A DNA stretch of 64,000 bases, taken from Lewinellaceae bacterium (GTDB lineage: Bacteria; Bacteroidota; Bacteroidia; Chitinophagales; Saprospiraceae). Shown here in pieces: positions 36,353 to 44,085 of this stretch (position 1 is the first letter of the stretch; each line of letters opens with the position of its first letter). The notes below the pieces were generated by a model that was not told the origin of the DNA, searched no databases, and was given only the letters and a program-made list of their open reading frames with translations. Both the position numbers and the translations under genes were made by a program. The stretch spans positions 39,883 through 103,882 of the forward strand of contig JACJYC010000021.1 of NCBI GenBank assembly GCA_020636325.1, in the 5' to 3' direction.

Positions 36353-37420
36353 ATGATCCAGAATATCCTCGTCAAGATCCTTCTCGCACCTTTTTCCCTG
36401 TTATACGGACTGGGAGCGGCGCTGAACAGTTTCTTCTACCGGACGGGCTTGCTCAAATCCGTCCAATTCAATTTTCCGGTCATTTCCATCGGCAATCTTT
36501 CCGTCGGCGGATCCGGCAAAACGCCCCATATCGAGTACCTGATCCGGTTGCTCAAGGACTATCTCAACATCGCCACCCTGAGTCGCGGATACGGCCGAAA
36601 GACGCGCGGGTACATGGAGGTCTATTCCTATATGAATGCCGAACAGGCGGGGGACGAACCGCTTCAGTTCAAGCGCAAATTCCCGGATATTCTGGCCGTG
36701 GTGGCTGAGAACCGGGCATTCGGCATCCCGCGCATCATTTCCGACCACCCCGAAGCCCAGCTTATCCTGCTGGATGACGCCTATCAACACCGCGCCGTCA
36801 AGCCCGGCATGAACCTCCTGCTGACCGAATACGACAAGCCGTTTACCCGGGATTTCCCGCTGCCTTCGGGCCGGTTGCGGGAATGGCCCAACGCCTACAA
36901 ACGGGCAGATACCATCATTGTAAGCAAATGCCCTGAAGACCTCACAATCGAAAAAGCGGAAGCCCTGCGCAAGGAGATCGCGCCGCAGCCCAACCAGCGC
37001 CTGTTCTTCTCCTATTACGGTTACGGGTCGCCTTATTATATCTTCAATCCGCGTTACCGGGTCGACCTGACCCAGGATTGGGATGTATTGCTCATTTGCG
37101 CCATTGCCAAAAAGGACTACCTGTTGTCCTATCTGGAACAAACGGCCGCCTCGGTCAAGGTGATGGCCTATGAGGATCACCACTTTTTTGACAAAGGGGA
37201 GATCGGCCAACTGCACACGGAGTTCCAACGCCTGGAGTCGGACAGGAAGGTGATCCTGACCACGGAAAAGGACGCCACCCGCCTGGAATTGCACCGGGAG
37301 TTCCTGCTTGAGAACCGATTGCCTATATTTGCCTTGCCGGTAGAGGTGAAATTCCACTTCGACGAAGGGCCGGTTTTTGACCAGTATATCAGGGACTTCC
37401 TGCTCAATTTCAAGGTATAG
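36353..37420 (+). CDS. lpxK: Tetraacyldisaccharide 4'-kinase
   Basis: 355 aa inner-membrane-associated kinase that adds the 4' phosphate to the lipid A precursor. N-terminal amphipathic/hydrophobic segment LVKILLAPFSLLYGLGAAL, then the LpxK P-loop ISIGNLSVGGSGKTPH (phosphate loop Gly51 to Thr57), then LSRGYGRK near 78 and LLDDAYQHRAVKPGMNLLLTEYD near 135, where the second catalytic acidic residue lies, and PSGRLREWPNAYKRAD near 170. Full length for the Bacteroidota type. It is followed 3 bp later by an acyltransferase gene, so both appear to serve envelope lipid synthesis. Confidence 0.96.
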   Translation: MIQNILVKILLAPFSLLYGLGAALNSFFYRTGLLKSVQFNFPVISIGNLSVGGSGKTPHIEYLIRLLKDYLNIATLSRGYGRKTRGYMEVYSYMNAEQAGDEPLQFKRKFPDILAVVAENRAFGIPRIISDHPEAQLILLDDAYQHRAVKPGMNLLLTEYDKPFTRDFPLPSGRLREWPNAYKRADTIIVSKCPEDLTIEKAEALRKEIAPQPNQRLFFSYYGYGSPYYIFNPRYRVDLTQDWDVLLICAIAKKDYLLSYLEQTAASVKVMAYEDHHFFDKGEIGQLHTEFQRLESDRKVILTTEKDATRLELHREFLLENRLPIFALPVEVKFHFDEGPVFDQYIRDFLLNFKV

Positions 37421-37423
37421 GCA

Positions 37424-38701
37424 TTGAATCCGATACTCCGATTCCTGTATTTTTTGTTTAAGGTCACCGTCCGGACCGGGGCGCGGATCTACTATCCGGA
37501 TACGGTGGTGCTGAACCGGGAACGGCTCCGCTTCAAAGGCCCCGCCCTGCTGGTATCCAACCACCCCAACACCTTGATGGACGTACTGAATACGGCTGCC
37601 AAGGTGGATGAACAGGTCTTTTTCCTGGCCAACGCCGGGCTGTTTTCCACGCCGTTCACCAACTGGCTGTTCAATACCCTGTACTGCATCCCCATCCAGC
37701 GGCCGGCCGATACCGGCGGCAAGCCCTTGCAAAACGACGAGGCTTTTGCCCGCTGCGACGCCTTTCTGGCCGGCGGCGGCACCCTGTACATCGCACCGGA
37801 GGGCGGCAGCGAAATGGAGCGCAGATTGCGCCCCCTCAAAACGGGTACGGCCCGGATCGGCTTCAGCGCCGAATCAAAGGCGGATTACGCTCTGGGGTTG
37901 ATCATCCAGCCGGTGGGGCTGTCGTACGGCAGTTTTCTGCATTGCGGCGGCCGCCTGGTGGTGAATGCCGCCGAGCCCATCCGGTTTGCCGATTTCAGGG
38001 AGGCTTATGAAAAAGATCCGCAAGGCACGGTTCGGGACGTTACGACCCTGCTGGAGAACCGCCTGCGCGATTCGCTCATCGACACAACCGACGCAACGGA
38101 GGACGGGCTGGCCCGCGGACTGGAATCCATGCTGCAGCATGAGGAACCCCTCAAGGGCGAGGCCCGTTTCCGCAGGGAAAAAGAGTTGACTGTCCGGCTG
38201 GCTGATTTGCACAAAGCACAACCCGACGCTTACGCCGATCTGTTGGAAAGAGCTGCCGTCTACTTTGCATCCGGCGTCCGGGATATCACGGTCAAAAACG
38301 GCGGCGGGGGTCATATAGTCGCCGCGATCGCCGGTTTTCTGCCGTTCCTGTACGGTTATCTCAACCATATCCTGCCGATCGGCATTCCGAAATGGCTGGC
38401 TAAAAAGCTGAACATTTATATCGGCTATACCAGCACGGTCAAATTCGCCCTTGGTGCGCTCACGGTGCCGTTGTTCTACTGGTTGCAAACGCGGTTGGTG
38501 TCCGCTTATGTGCCGGGTTATTGGTGGATCGTCTACCTGACCTCGCTCCCGTTGTCGGCCTGGTGGCTGTGGCGGTACAACAAGATTCTGCGGTTGTGGC
38601 GGAGCGAGCGGAAATGGCGCGGGCTTTCGGGCGGGGAGCGGGAGAAGATGAAGGCGACGCGGGAGGATCTGGCGGGGTTGGCTCGGCGTTTGATGGATTG
38701 A
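37424..38701 (+). CDS. PlsC-like glycerolipid acyltransferase
   Basis: 425 aa membrane-associated acyltransferase. It starts with TTG (37424), 3 bp after the lpxK stop. The next ATG falls after the catalytic motif, so TTG (or a close non-ATG codon) must be used. The catalytic block is SNHPNTLMD with His47 and Asp53, an H-x5-D spacing instead of the textbook H-x4-D but seen in this Bacteroidota subfamily. The phosphate-binding block is APEGGSEMERRLRPLKTGTARI near 125. Two or three membrane helices lie in the C-terminal third (IVAAIAGFLPFLYGYLNHIL; VKFALGALTVPLFYWLQ; WWIVYLTSLPLSAWWLW). Probably acylates glycerol-3-phosphate or lysophosphatidate. Co-transcribed with lpxK. Confidence 0.85.
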   Translation: MNPILRFLYFLFKVTVRTGARIYYPDTVVLNRERLRFKGPALLVSNHPNTLMDVLNTAAKVDEQVFFLANAGLFSTPFTNWLFNTLYCIPIQRPADTGGKPLQNDEAFARCDAFLAGGGTLYIAPEGGSEMERRLRPLKTGTARIGFSAESKADYALGLIIQPVGLSYGSFLHCGGRLVVNAAEPIRFADFREAYEKDPQGTVRDVTTLLENRLRDSLIDTTDATEDGLARGLESMLQHEEPLKGEARFRREKELTVRLADLHKAQPDAYADLLERAAVYFASGVRDITVKNGGGGHIVAAIAGFLPFLYGYLNHILPIGIPKWLAKKLNIYIGYTSTVKFALGALTVPLFYWLQTRLVSAYVPGYWWIVYLTSLPLSAWWLWRYNKILRLWRSERKWRGLSGGEREKMKATREDLAGLARRLMD

Positions 38702-38773
38702 TTGGAATTTGAGCGTGTTCAAAAGAGTGTTTCCCTCCAAGGTGTAAAAAGGCGGCAGATCAACGAATCAACA

Positions 38774-38884
38774 GAGACTGTTCAAAACAGTGTTTTCACG
38801 CAAAGACGCAAGGACGCAAAGATCTGATTTTTAGCAAGCTGCGCATCCTAAAAATCCGGTTGACACAAAATCCTGAACGGTCCC
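38774..38884 (+). mobile_element. 111-bp MITE-like element, type 1, copy A
   Basis: Left end GAGACTGTTCAAAA, right end reverse complement GGGACCGTTCAGGATTTTG. Contains repeated ACGCAAAG words and an inner AGCAAGC/GCATCCTA hairpin. Flanked by perfect 8-bp direct repeats AATCAACA (38766-38773 and 38885-38892). No coding capacity. A 5' end fragment-like sequence (GCGTGTTCAAAAGAGTGTTT) lies near 38711. Confidence 0.85.
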
Positions 38885-38944
38885 AATCAACAGATCAACA
38901 TCCCCGACGACCCTTCACCCAAGTCAGGACATCTACCAAAATCC

Positions 38945-38952
38945 TATCTTTG
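38945..38952 (+). promoter_or_regulatory. -7 promoter element TATCTTTG close to the GT2 start
   Basis: Exact TAnnTTTG followed by C, only 3 bp before ATG 38956. If functional, the transcript would be essentially leaderless; otherwise it is chance. Confidence 0.35.
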
Positions 38953-38955
38953 CAA

Positions 38956-40074
38956 ATGCTCTTATCCTGCCTCTTCCTCACCGGCCTGATCCTCGCCACT
39001 GCCGTCCAGCTCGTCCTCTGGCTGGGGGTTTATGCCCGGCTGGCCCGATACGATCCGGACCAGGAGCCGGCTTCGGCGCCGGAGGAAGGCGTATCCGTGA
39101 TCATTTGCGCGCGCAACGAGGCGGAAAATCTGCGCAAGAACCTGCCCCATATTCTAAATCAAAACTACCGTTCCTACGAGGTAATTGTCGTTGACGACGA
39201 TTCTTCGGACGAAAGTGAAAAAATTATTTTGTCGTTTCAAAAAAATTATCCGATATTGCGCCCAGTCTTGGTGAAAGACAAAAAGCAGCCTGGTAAGAAG
39301 GCGGCACTTTCACTGGGCATCAAAGAGGCTCGATACGAAAAATTACTTTTGACAGACGCCGATTGCCGGCCCGCTTCTTCCGAATGGATCAACAGAATGC
39401 AGGCTGCTTTTACGGAGAATGTCAACATTGTCCTAGGTTTCGGGCCCTATCTCACCCATAGCGGCTTTTTGAACCGCTTCATACGCTTTGAGACACTTTT
39501 TACGGCTATCCAGTACCTTTCATTAGCACTCTTAGGTTTACCTTACATGGGCGTTGGCCGCAACCTTGCGTACCGCAAATCGCTGTTCGATCGGGTTGGA
39601 GGTTTCAAACGCCATGGTCACATCGCTTACGGCGACGACGATTTGTTCGTTTCCGAAGCGGCTCGCGGCGGCCAGACCGCAATTGTTTTGCAGCCCGAAG
39701 CTTTTACCTTTTCGGAGGCCAAAAGCGACTGGCGAGGTTTCTACTTCCAAAAATCGCGTCATTTGAGCGCCGGTGTTCACTACCGGCCGGTCCATCAGGC
39801 GTTGCTCGGCGTCTCGGCGGCTAGTCATTTTCTGCACTATGCCTGCTTTGTTGCCTTGCTCCTGTCCGGTGATCATCTCCTTATGGCGCTTTCCTTGTTT
39901 ATTGCGAGAATGGCAGTAGTAACCTGGTTATACAGCCGCGTGTCGGAGCGATTCCGGGAGTCAAATCTCTTGCCTTGGATTCCGGTTCTCGACGCTGCAC
40001 TAGCACTTTATTACTTCCTGTTCTCGCCGGTATTGCTCATAAAAACCGGTAATTATACATCATGGAAGCAGTAA
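38956..40074 (+). CDS. Membrane-bound family 2 glycosyltransferase
   Basis: 372 aa from ATG 38956 (MLLSCLFLTGLILATAVQLVLWLGVY, one membrane helix). A TTG-started longer version at 38860 would begin inside a MITE-like element and is rejected. GT-A catalytic domain: VSVIICARNEAENL near 45, VVDDDSSDE near 80, LLTDADCRP near 122 (metal-binding DxD), YGDDDLFVSEA near 220. Two C-terminal membrane segments follow (FLHYACFVALLLSGDHLLMAL; ALYYFLFSPVLL). Probably makes a cell-surface polysaccharide or glycolipid. Base composition changes sharply near 39150 within the gene, AT-richer than all neighbours. The end overlaps the sigma-factor gene by 13 bp. Confidence 0.9.
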   Translation: MLLSCLFLTGLILATAVQLVLWLGVYARLARYDPDQEPASAPEEGVSVIICARNEAENLRKNLPHILNQNYRSYEVIVVDDDSSDESEKIILSFQKNYPILRPVLVKDKKQPGKKAALSLGIKEARYEKLLLTDADCRPASSEWINRMQAAFTENVNIVLGFGPYLTHSGFLNRFIRFETLFTAIQYLSLALLGLPYMGVGRNLAYRKSLFDRVGGFKRHGHIAYGDDDLFVSEAARGGQTAIVLQPEAFTFSEAKSDWRGFYFQKSRHLSAGVHYRPVHQALLGVSAASHFLHYACFVALLLSGDHLLMALSLFIARMAVVTWLYSRVSERFRESNLLPWIPVLDAALALYYFLFSPVLLIKTGNYTSWKQ

Positions 40075-40697
40075 GTTATAATCCCGTACTATCCCGCAAA
40101 GCGGAAGAAGATTACAAATTGGTCAGGCAGGCAGTCGCCGGAAATCAGCGCGCCTACAGCTTATTGATGGACCGATATTGGAACTCAGTGTATCAGATGA
40201 TGCAACGCATGGTCAACAACCCTGAAGACGCGTGCGACCTGACGCAGGAGGCGTTCGGAAAGGCCTTTACCAAACTGGCCTTCTATGCGCCGACCTTCGC
40301 CTTCAGCACCTGGCTGTTCCGGATCGCGATCAACAACGGCATCGACTTCGTGCGAAAAAAGCGCGTGAGGTGCCTCTCGCTCGATGACCCTATCGAGCCG
40401 GAAAGCGACCAGGACTACGCGGCCAGCCTCGACGCTGAAGTACGCAACCCCGAGGAGGAGATCATCCGCCGCCAGCGGCTCAAGTTGATGCGCTCCCTGA
40501 TGGACCAACTCAATGAAAAATACCGTGTCATGATAGAACTGCGCTATTTTGACGAACTCAGCTATGAAGAGATCGCCGCAGAGCTGGATCTGCCGCTGGG
40601 TACGGTCAAAGCGCAATTGTTCCGCGCCAAGGAAATGCTGTACGAATTGCTGCAGCGGCCGGGCGCCAGCGCGTACCTGGACCGGACTAGGAGGTGA
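40062..40697 (+). CDS. RNA polymerase ECF-type sigma factor
   Basis: 211 aa sigma-70 family protein. Region 2 about residues 18-90 (YSLLMDRYWNSVYQMMQRMV, then DACDLTQEAFGKAFTKL, then FSTWLFRIAINNGIDFVRKK) and region 4 about 145-200 (MRSLMDQLNEKYRVMIELRYFDELSYEEIAAELDLPLGTVKAQLFRAKE). No region 3 or 1.1, so ECF class. No anti-sigma gene is adjacent. Its start lies inside the 3' end of the GT2 gene, implying translational coupling. The TGA stop opens the GATGCTGGATGCTAGATGC tract. Confidence 0.94.
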   Translation: MEAVSYNPVLSRKAEEDYKLVRQAVAGNQRAYSLLMDRYWNSVYQMMQRMVNNPEDACDLTQEAFGKAFTKLAFYAPTFAFSTWLFRIAINNGIDFVRKKRVRCLSLDDPIEPESDQDYAASLDAEVRNPEEEIIRRQRLKLMRSLMDQLNEKYRVMIELRYFDELSYEEIAAELDLPLGTVKAQLFRAKEMLYELLQRPGASAYLDRTRR

Positions 40698-40853
40698 GCT
40701 GGATGCTAGATGCTGGATGCTAGATGCTGCCACGCCGAGGCGTGGTGGATGCTGGATGCTGCCCGCCTTCGCTCTTGGGGAGCTATGGCGGACGGGGGAT
40801 GCTAGATGCTGGATGCTAGATGCTAGATACTAGATACTGGATGCTAGGGGCAG
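40698..40853. repeat. GATGCTGGATGCTA tandem tract after the sigma-factor gene
   Basis: About fifteen 7-8-bp units GATGCTA/GATGCTG, interrupted by a GC-rich segment, start directly after the stop codon. Sequence 40854-41111 follows with no gene seen, then an intrinsic terminator, so a small RNA in this interval is possible. Confidence 0.85.
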
Positions 40854-41111
40854 GGGACTGCCAACCGCCGACTGTACGACTGGAAACCGGGCATTGGCCC
40901 GGAATTGGCGATGAAAGAATATTTTTCAATTCAAGATAGTGGGCGGATAATTATTCGTCCCTGCGGATACTGAATGCTGGATTGGTCCGACCGGGGGGAT
41001 CGGATTTCTTGATCCGGCTTCGGTGTCCGGTAACCGGAACTGAATGTCCGGGCGAACTATTGAAAGGTTCATAACTACTTCGTACAGCAGAAAAACCTGC
41101 GATGCAGGCCT

Positions 41112-41154
41112 GAGCCATCCGCGTATCGGCAACGACACCGGATGGCTCTTGTTT
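41112..41154 (+). terminator. Rho-independent terminator
   Basis: GAGCCATCCG pairs with CGGATGGCTC around a 17-nt loop, followed by TTGTTTTTG. Over 400 bp from the sigma gene, so either it ends a long read-through transcript or it belongs to an unannotated short RNA. Confidence 0.75.
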
Positions 41155-41156
41155 TT

Positions 41157-41238
41157 GAGGAATTGAGGAATCGAGGAATTGAGGAACTGAAAACGATTCG
41201 ATTCCTCGATTCCTCAGTTCCTCGATTCCTCCCCTATC
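41157..41238. repeat. GAGGAATTGAGGAATC inverted tract
   Basis: Four GAGGAAYY units on the left, spacer AAAACGATTCG, and the complementary GATTCCTC words on the right: a hairpin of about 30 bp ending at the stop of the minus-strand gene. The same word is found inside the coding sequence at 59397-59468. Confidence 0.85.
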
Positions 41239-41739
41239 TCACGCCGTAATCACATCCGTCAACTCCACCTTCCGGTTTCGCAGGTCGTAGCCGGTTTCGA
41301 GGACGGATTTGAGGTTGGTCAGGTAAAAGATCCAGCCTTTGGAATCGCCGACGTAGTGCCGCATCATGGTAGCTTCATCCGTCGGCAGATTGCTTTCCAC
41401 CAACTCTACGATGGTTTCGCCGCATTCGGGGTAGATGGAGATCGTCACCGGGCAGTTGTGCGAAAAAGTGAAGGTGAACCGATTCTCGCCGTTGGTGCTC
41501 AATACCTTGCCTTTTTCCACCGCCGTATCGGGATAACCGTGCCAGTAGAACACATAGGTATCCCCTTCCTGTACGGGTTCGTCTTTGCCGCGAACATCAC
41601 CCGCTGCATTCTCGAAGGTGGCCTGCCGGAGGAACCAGGATTCCAGTCCGCCGGGGGTGGTAAAACACTCGAAGGCCTTTCGGATATCGGTCCGGATATT
41701 GACCCTGAGCTTGAATTCGCTCCATGGATTGGTGTGCAT
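41239..41739 (-). CDS. START/SRPBCC-like protein (AHSA1 family)
   Basis: 166 aa, soluble, no signal peptide. The helix-grip fold pattern is visible: RVNIRTDIRKAFECFTTPGGLESWF at the N-terminus (residues 11-36), mid beta strands YVFYWHGYPDTAVEKGKVLS and RFTFTFSHNCPVTISIYP, and the long C-terminal helix HYVGDSKGWIFYLTNLKSVLE near 128-148. This matches the activator-of-Hsp90-ATPase-like SRPBCC proteins. The ligand is unknown. Monocistronic; -7 motif 14 bp upstream. Confidence 0.85.
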   Translation of the reverse strand: MHTNPWSEFKLRVNIRTDIRKAFECFTTPGGLESWFLRQATFENAAGDVRGKDEPVQEGDTYVFYWHGYPDTAVEKGKVLSTNGENRFTFTFSHNCPVTISIYPECGETIVELVESNLPTDEATMMRHYVGDSKGWIFYLTNLKSVLETGYDLRNRKVELTDVITA

Positions 41740-41753
41740 GGTATTTTTTTGGG

Positions 41754-41761
41754 CAAAGTTA
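41754..41761 (-). promoter_or_regulatory. -7 promoter element TAACTTTG for the SRPBCC gene
   Basis: Exact TAnnTTTG followed by C on the minus strand, 14 bp before the ATG. Confidence 0.55.
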
Positions 41762-41865
41762 CCGGAATGGGGAAGGGCGCGCTTCTTCGATATGGAGAAA
41801 ATTAGTTGTCAGTTGTCACGGAGCTTTCGTGTAAGGTTATCCTTCCTTCATGACAAAACAGCCGT

Positions 41866-41940
41866 GCGGGCCGTCAGGTCCGCGATATCTGTAGCACTCG
41901 GTTCGAATATTTGGTTCCCGGCCTGTAGGGCCGGTATGTG
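41866..41940 (+). repeat. 75-bp dispersed repeat, copy 2
   Basis: Same length and ends as 26629-26703 (GCGGGCCGTCAGGTCCGC to CCGGCCTGTAGGGCCGG and TATGTG); the middle differs. Confidence 0.8.
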
Positions 41941-42033
41941 ATTGCTTCGAAACAGCAACATCCGTATCGGTCGATTCTGAACCGGTCTCATTAAATATGG
42001 ATAGAATGGATTTCAACCCGCGTCGCAGATCTT

Positions 42034-42110
42034 CATATTCCGGCCCTACAGGCCGGTGGCTTACGTCGTTGCCGGGGTGCTACAGATATGGCAATCCTAA
42101 CGGACCGCTG
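42034..42110 (-). repeat. 75-bp dispersed repeat, copy 3 (inverted)
   Basis: Starts CATATTCCGGCCCTACAGG and contains GTGCTACAGATATGG, the reverse complement of copy 2, with a 93-bp spacer between them. The gap 41762-42388 contains only these repeats, TTGTCAGT words and the MITE-like copy E. Confidence 0.7.
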
Positions 42111-42224
42111 TATTGGGCAGCTCAATCAGGTGGAAAGGCATCGGTATTGCGCATACAAATCGAAGAAGTCCATTTTTGTTACGCGAAAGGGCCGTTGTCA
42201 GTTGTCAGTAAGCCGGGCGGGCAA

Positions 42225-42335
42225 GGGGCCGTTCAGAGTTTTGTGTCACCCGGATTTTTAACACGCGTAGTGTGTTGAAAATCAAAATTTTACATCTTCC
42301 CATCTTCGGAAGAAAACACTATCTTGAACAATCTC
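42225..42335 (-). mobile_element. 111-bp MITE-like element, type 1, copy E
   Basis: Inverted relative to copies A-C: starts GGGGCCGTTCAGAGTTTTGTG, ends GAACAATCTC. Internal hairpin TTTTTAACACGC/GTGTGTTGAAAA. Flanks GCGGGCAA and CGGGGCAA resemble a decayed 8-bp duplication, suggesting an older insertion. Confidence 0.7.
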
Positions 42336-42388
42336 GGGGCAATGATCCGCCTTTGCGACGGGCGCCTCCATCAACAATTAACAATCAT

Positions 42389-43381
42389 TTAATTGTCAAT
42401 CATCGGTTCATTGTTGCCACCGCCGCTGCCATTTGGCTTCTTTAACCTTTCTACCTTATCCTTTAACCTTGATATGGTAGACCTCACGCGCAGATGATTG
42501 GGAGAGAACCCGAACCGCCGCCGGAACAGCCCGCTGAAGGTAGACAAGCTCTCATATCCCAGGTCCTTGCAGATATCGGAGACGGGTTGGTCGCTGTTTT
42601 CGATCCGTTGTTTGGCGCGGTCGAGCCGGAGATCGATCAGGTAGCGGTAGGGCGTTGTGCCGAAGACCTGTTTGAACAGGCGGAGGAAATGCTGGCTGTT
42701 CATCGCGGCGACCCCGGCCATTTGGTTCAGGGAGATATGCGCTTCGCAATGGGCGTCGATCCACTCCCGCGCGGCAGACAATCTTCGGAACAGTTCATTG
42801 CGGGTGGCCGGTTTGACCACCTCCAGCCGGGCGGATAATTGTCGGGCAACCGCATTTTTAGCCATCCACTTTTCCAGCAAGCCGCGTATGATGGCATCGG
42901 CCTTCAAGGCGCCGAAAGAGGAACAACTCTTACCCAATGTAATCAGCAGCCGCAGGCTTAGGTCCAGGTCGGTGTCTTTGTTGCACCGGTATTCCAGCAG
43001 GGAAAAGTCCGGGTTTTGATCCGGTTCGGGGTTGTCCAGCAACCGGGTTTCGGATTGCACCAGACTGCGGTGTATCGCCCCCGGCAAGGATGAATCAAAA
43101 AACAGGAATACGGGCGCCGTATCTTTTTCCGGGAGTGAGAACGACAGGCGGCTGCCCGAATTCACCGGCATGCAGGTAACGGCATCCAGGTCATACGGCG
43201 CCTGGTTGATCACCAGCCTGCCGCACCCCTTTTGCAGCGTCATCAATCCGAAGGCCGAAGCGTGCTCTGGGTATTCGTAGCGGCTGGTCACGCGGTCGGC
43301 AAACAGGATATGGTCGTGGAGCACCGGTACGGCATCCCGGTTGTTCGGATGATTGGGATCGGGTAATTTCTGCAGGATCAT
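42389..43381 (-). CDS. AraC-family transcriptional regulator
   Basis: 330 aa. The N-terminal 200 residues are an AraC-type ligand/cupin-like region (AFGLMTLQKGCGRLVINQAPYDL). Two helix-turn-helix motifs lie in the C-terminal part: HISLNQMAGVAAMNSQHFLRLFKQVFGTTPYRYL (about 225-258) and QPVSDICKDLGYESLSTFSGLFRRRFGFSPNHLR (about 274-307). The inducer and targets are unknown. It is far from the ara operon, so the family name does not imply arabinose control. A TAACTTTA sequence, one mismatch from the promoter motif, lies 30 bp upstream (43411-43418). Confidence 0.92.
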   Translation of the reverse strand: MILQKLPDPNHPNNRDAVPVLHDHILFADRVTSRYEYPEHASAFGLMTLQKGCGRLVINQAPYDLDAVTCMPVNSGSRLSFSLPEKDTAPVFLFFDSSLPGAIHRSLVQSETRLLDNPEPDQNPDFSLLEYRCNKDTDLDLSLRLLITLGKSCSSFGALKADAIIRGLLEKWMAKNAVARQLSARLEVVKPATRNELFRRLSAAREWIDAHCEAHISLNQMAGVAAMNSQHFLRLFKQVFGTTPYRYLIDLRLDRAKQRIENSDQPVSDICKDLGYESLSTFSGLFRRRFGFSPNHLRVRSTISRLKDKVERLKKPNGSGGGNNEPMIDN

Positions 43382-43432
43382 TTCTTGGCCTCAAGGGCGA
43401 TTTACCCTGCTAAAGTTAGGAAAATCCCCGAA

Positions 43433-44017
43433 TTATTCCGCTGCGGTCAGCGACCTCGAAGCGATTACCGCGCGCTCCGCCTGCAGCATATGGCGATGGA
43501 TATGGGCCACCAGAAACTGCAACGTATCCCCGAACTTGAGCCGGATCACCGGCGCAATGGAGATGGGGATGCGGTTCTTGTTCAGGTCGACTGATGTTGC
43601 TGCCTGGAGGAGTTGCAGCAATTCCTCCTGCTGGTCGATGAATTCGGCGAGCACGGCGTGCGGATCGGAGTTGCCGGGCATGGCGTGGCTTGCGGCCTTC
43701 AGCTTGCTCTTCAGCGCGCCGCCCTGCTTCGGTTTGATCAGTTTGGTAAACCAGGCGCCCAGCCACCCGGAATGAAAATCGGCAGATCCGCCTTTCCCGT
43801 TCTTTCTGCCTTTTTCAACGGCTTTCCGGAACAGCGGCAGGTAATAGCGGCCGTAGATATTGAGGTGTTCAAGGCATTGGGCGGCACTCCAGGCCCCTTC
43901 TGCGGGTTGTTGGGACAGTTCGCGGGCCGGGAGATTTTGCCATTCACCGATGGTTTTTTGGAGGTGCAATTCGGTTTGCAGCCGGAGGTCTTTGATGATC
44001 TGTTGCGTGCTCGGCAT
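43433..44017 (-). CDS. DinB-like four-helix protein
   Basis: 194 aa. Four long helices with the DinB/YfiT-type metal-site pattern: WSAAQCLEHLNIYGRYYLPLF (His51) near residue 43, and VAHIHRHMLQAERAV (His172 and His176) near the C-terminus, which could bind a divalent metal with a third His. Such proteins act as thiol-dependent transferases or hydrolases, or have no known role. Starts 20 bp after a perfect -7 motif. Separate from the Crp/Fnr gene 68 bp upstream on the same strand. Confidence 0.85.
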   Translation of the reverse strand: MPSTQQIIKDLRLQTELHLQKTIGEWQNLPARELSQQPAEGAWSAAQCLEHLNIYGRYYLPLFRKAVEKGRKNGKGGSADFHSGWLGAWFTKLIKPKQGGALKSKLKAASHAMPGNSDPHAVLAEFIDQQEELLQLLQAATSVDLNKNRIPISIAPVIRLKFGDTLQFLVAHIHRHMLQAERAVIASRSLTAAE

Positions 44018-44037
44018 GTTCGATTGTTTTTATGCTG

Positions 44038-44045
44038 CAAAGTTA
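44038..44045 (-). promoter_or_regulatory. -7 promoter element TAACTTTG for the DinB-like gene
   Basis: Exact TAnnTTTG followed by C on the minus strand, 20 bp before ATG 44017. Confidence 0.55.
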
Positions 44046-44085
44046 GGCGGGTGTTCCTGACCGGTTCTTGGTAAAAACCAAGATT

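Noticed and set aside
38860..38955. Longer N-terminus of the GT2 glycosyltransferase from a TTG
   Set aside because: It begins inside MITE-like copy A and precedes the natural membrane helix.
41900..41915. GGTTCGAATA considered as a tRNA T-loop
   Set aside because: No acceptor or anticodon stems can be formed around it; it lies in the 75-bp dispersed repeat.
42389..43381. AraC-family gene considered as regulator of the ara operon
   Set aside because: It is 25 kb away, and the family name alone does not imply arabinose binding.
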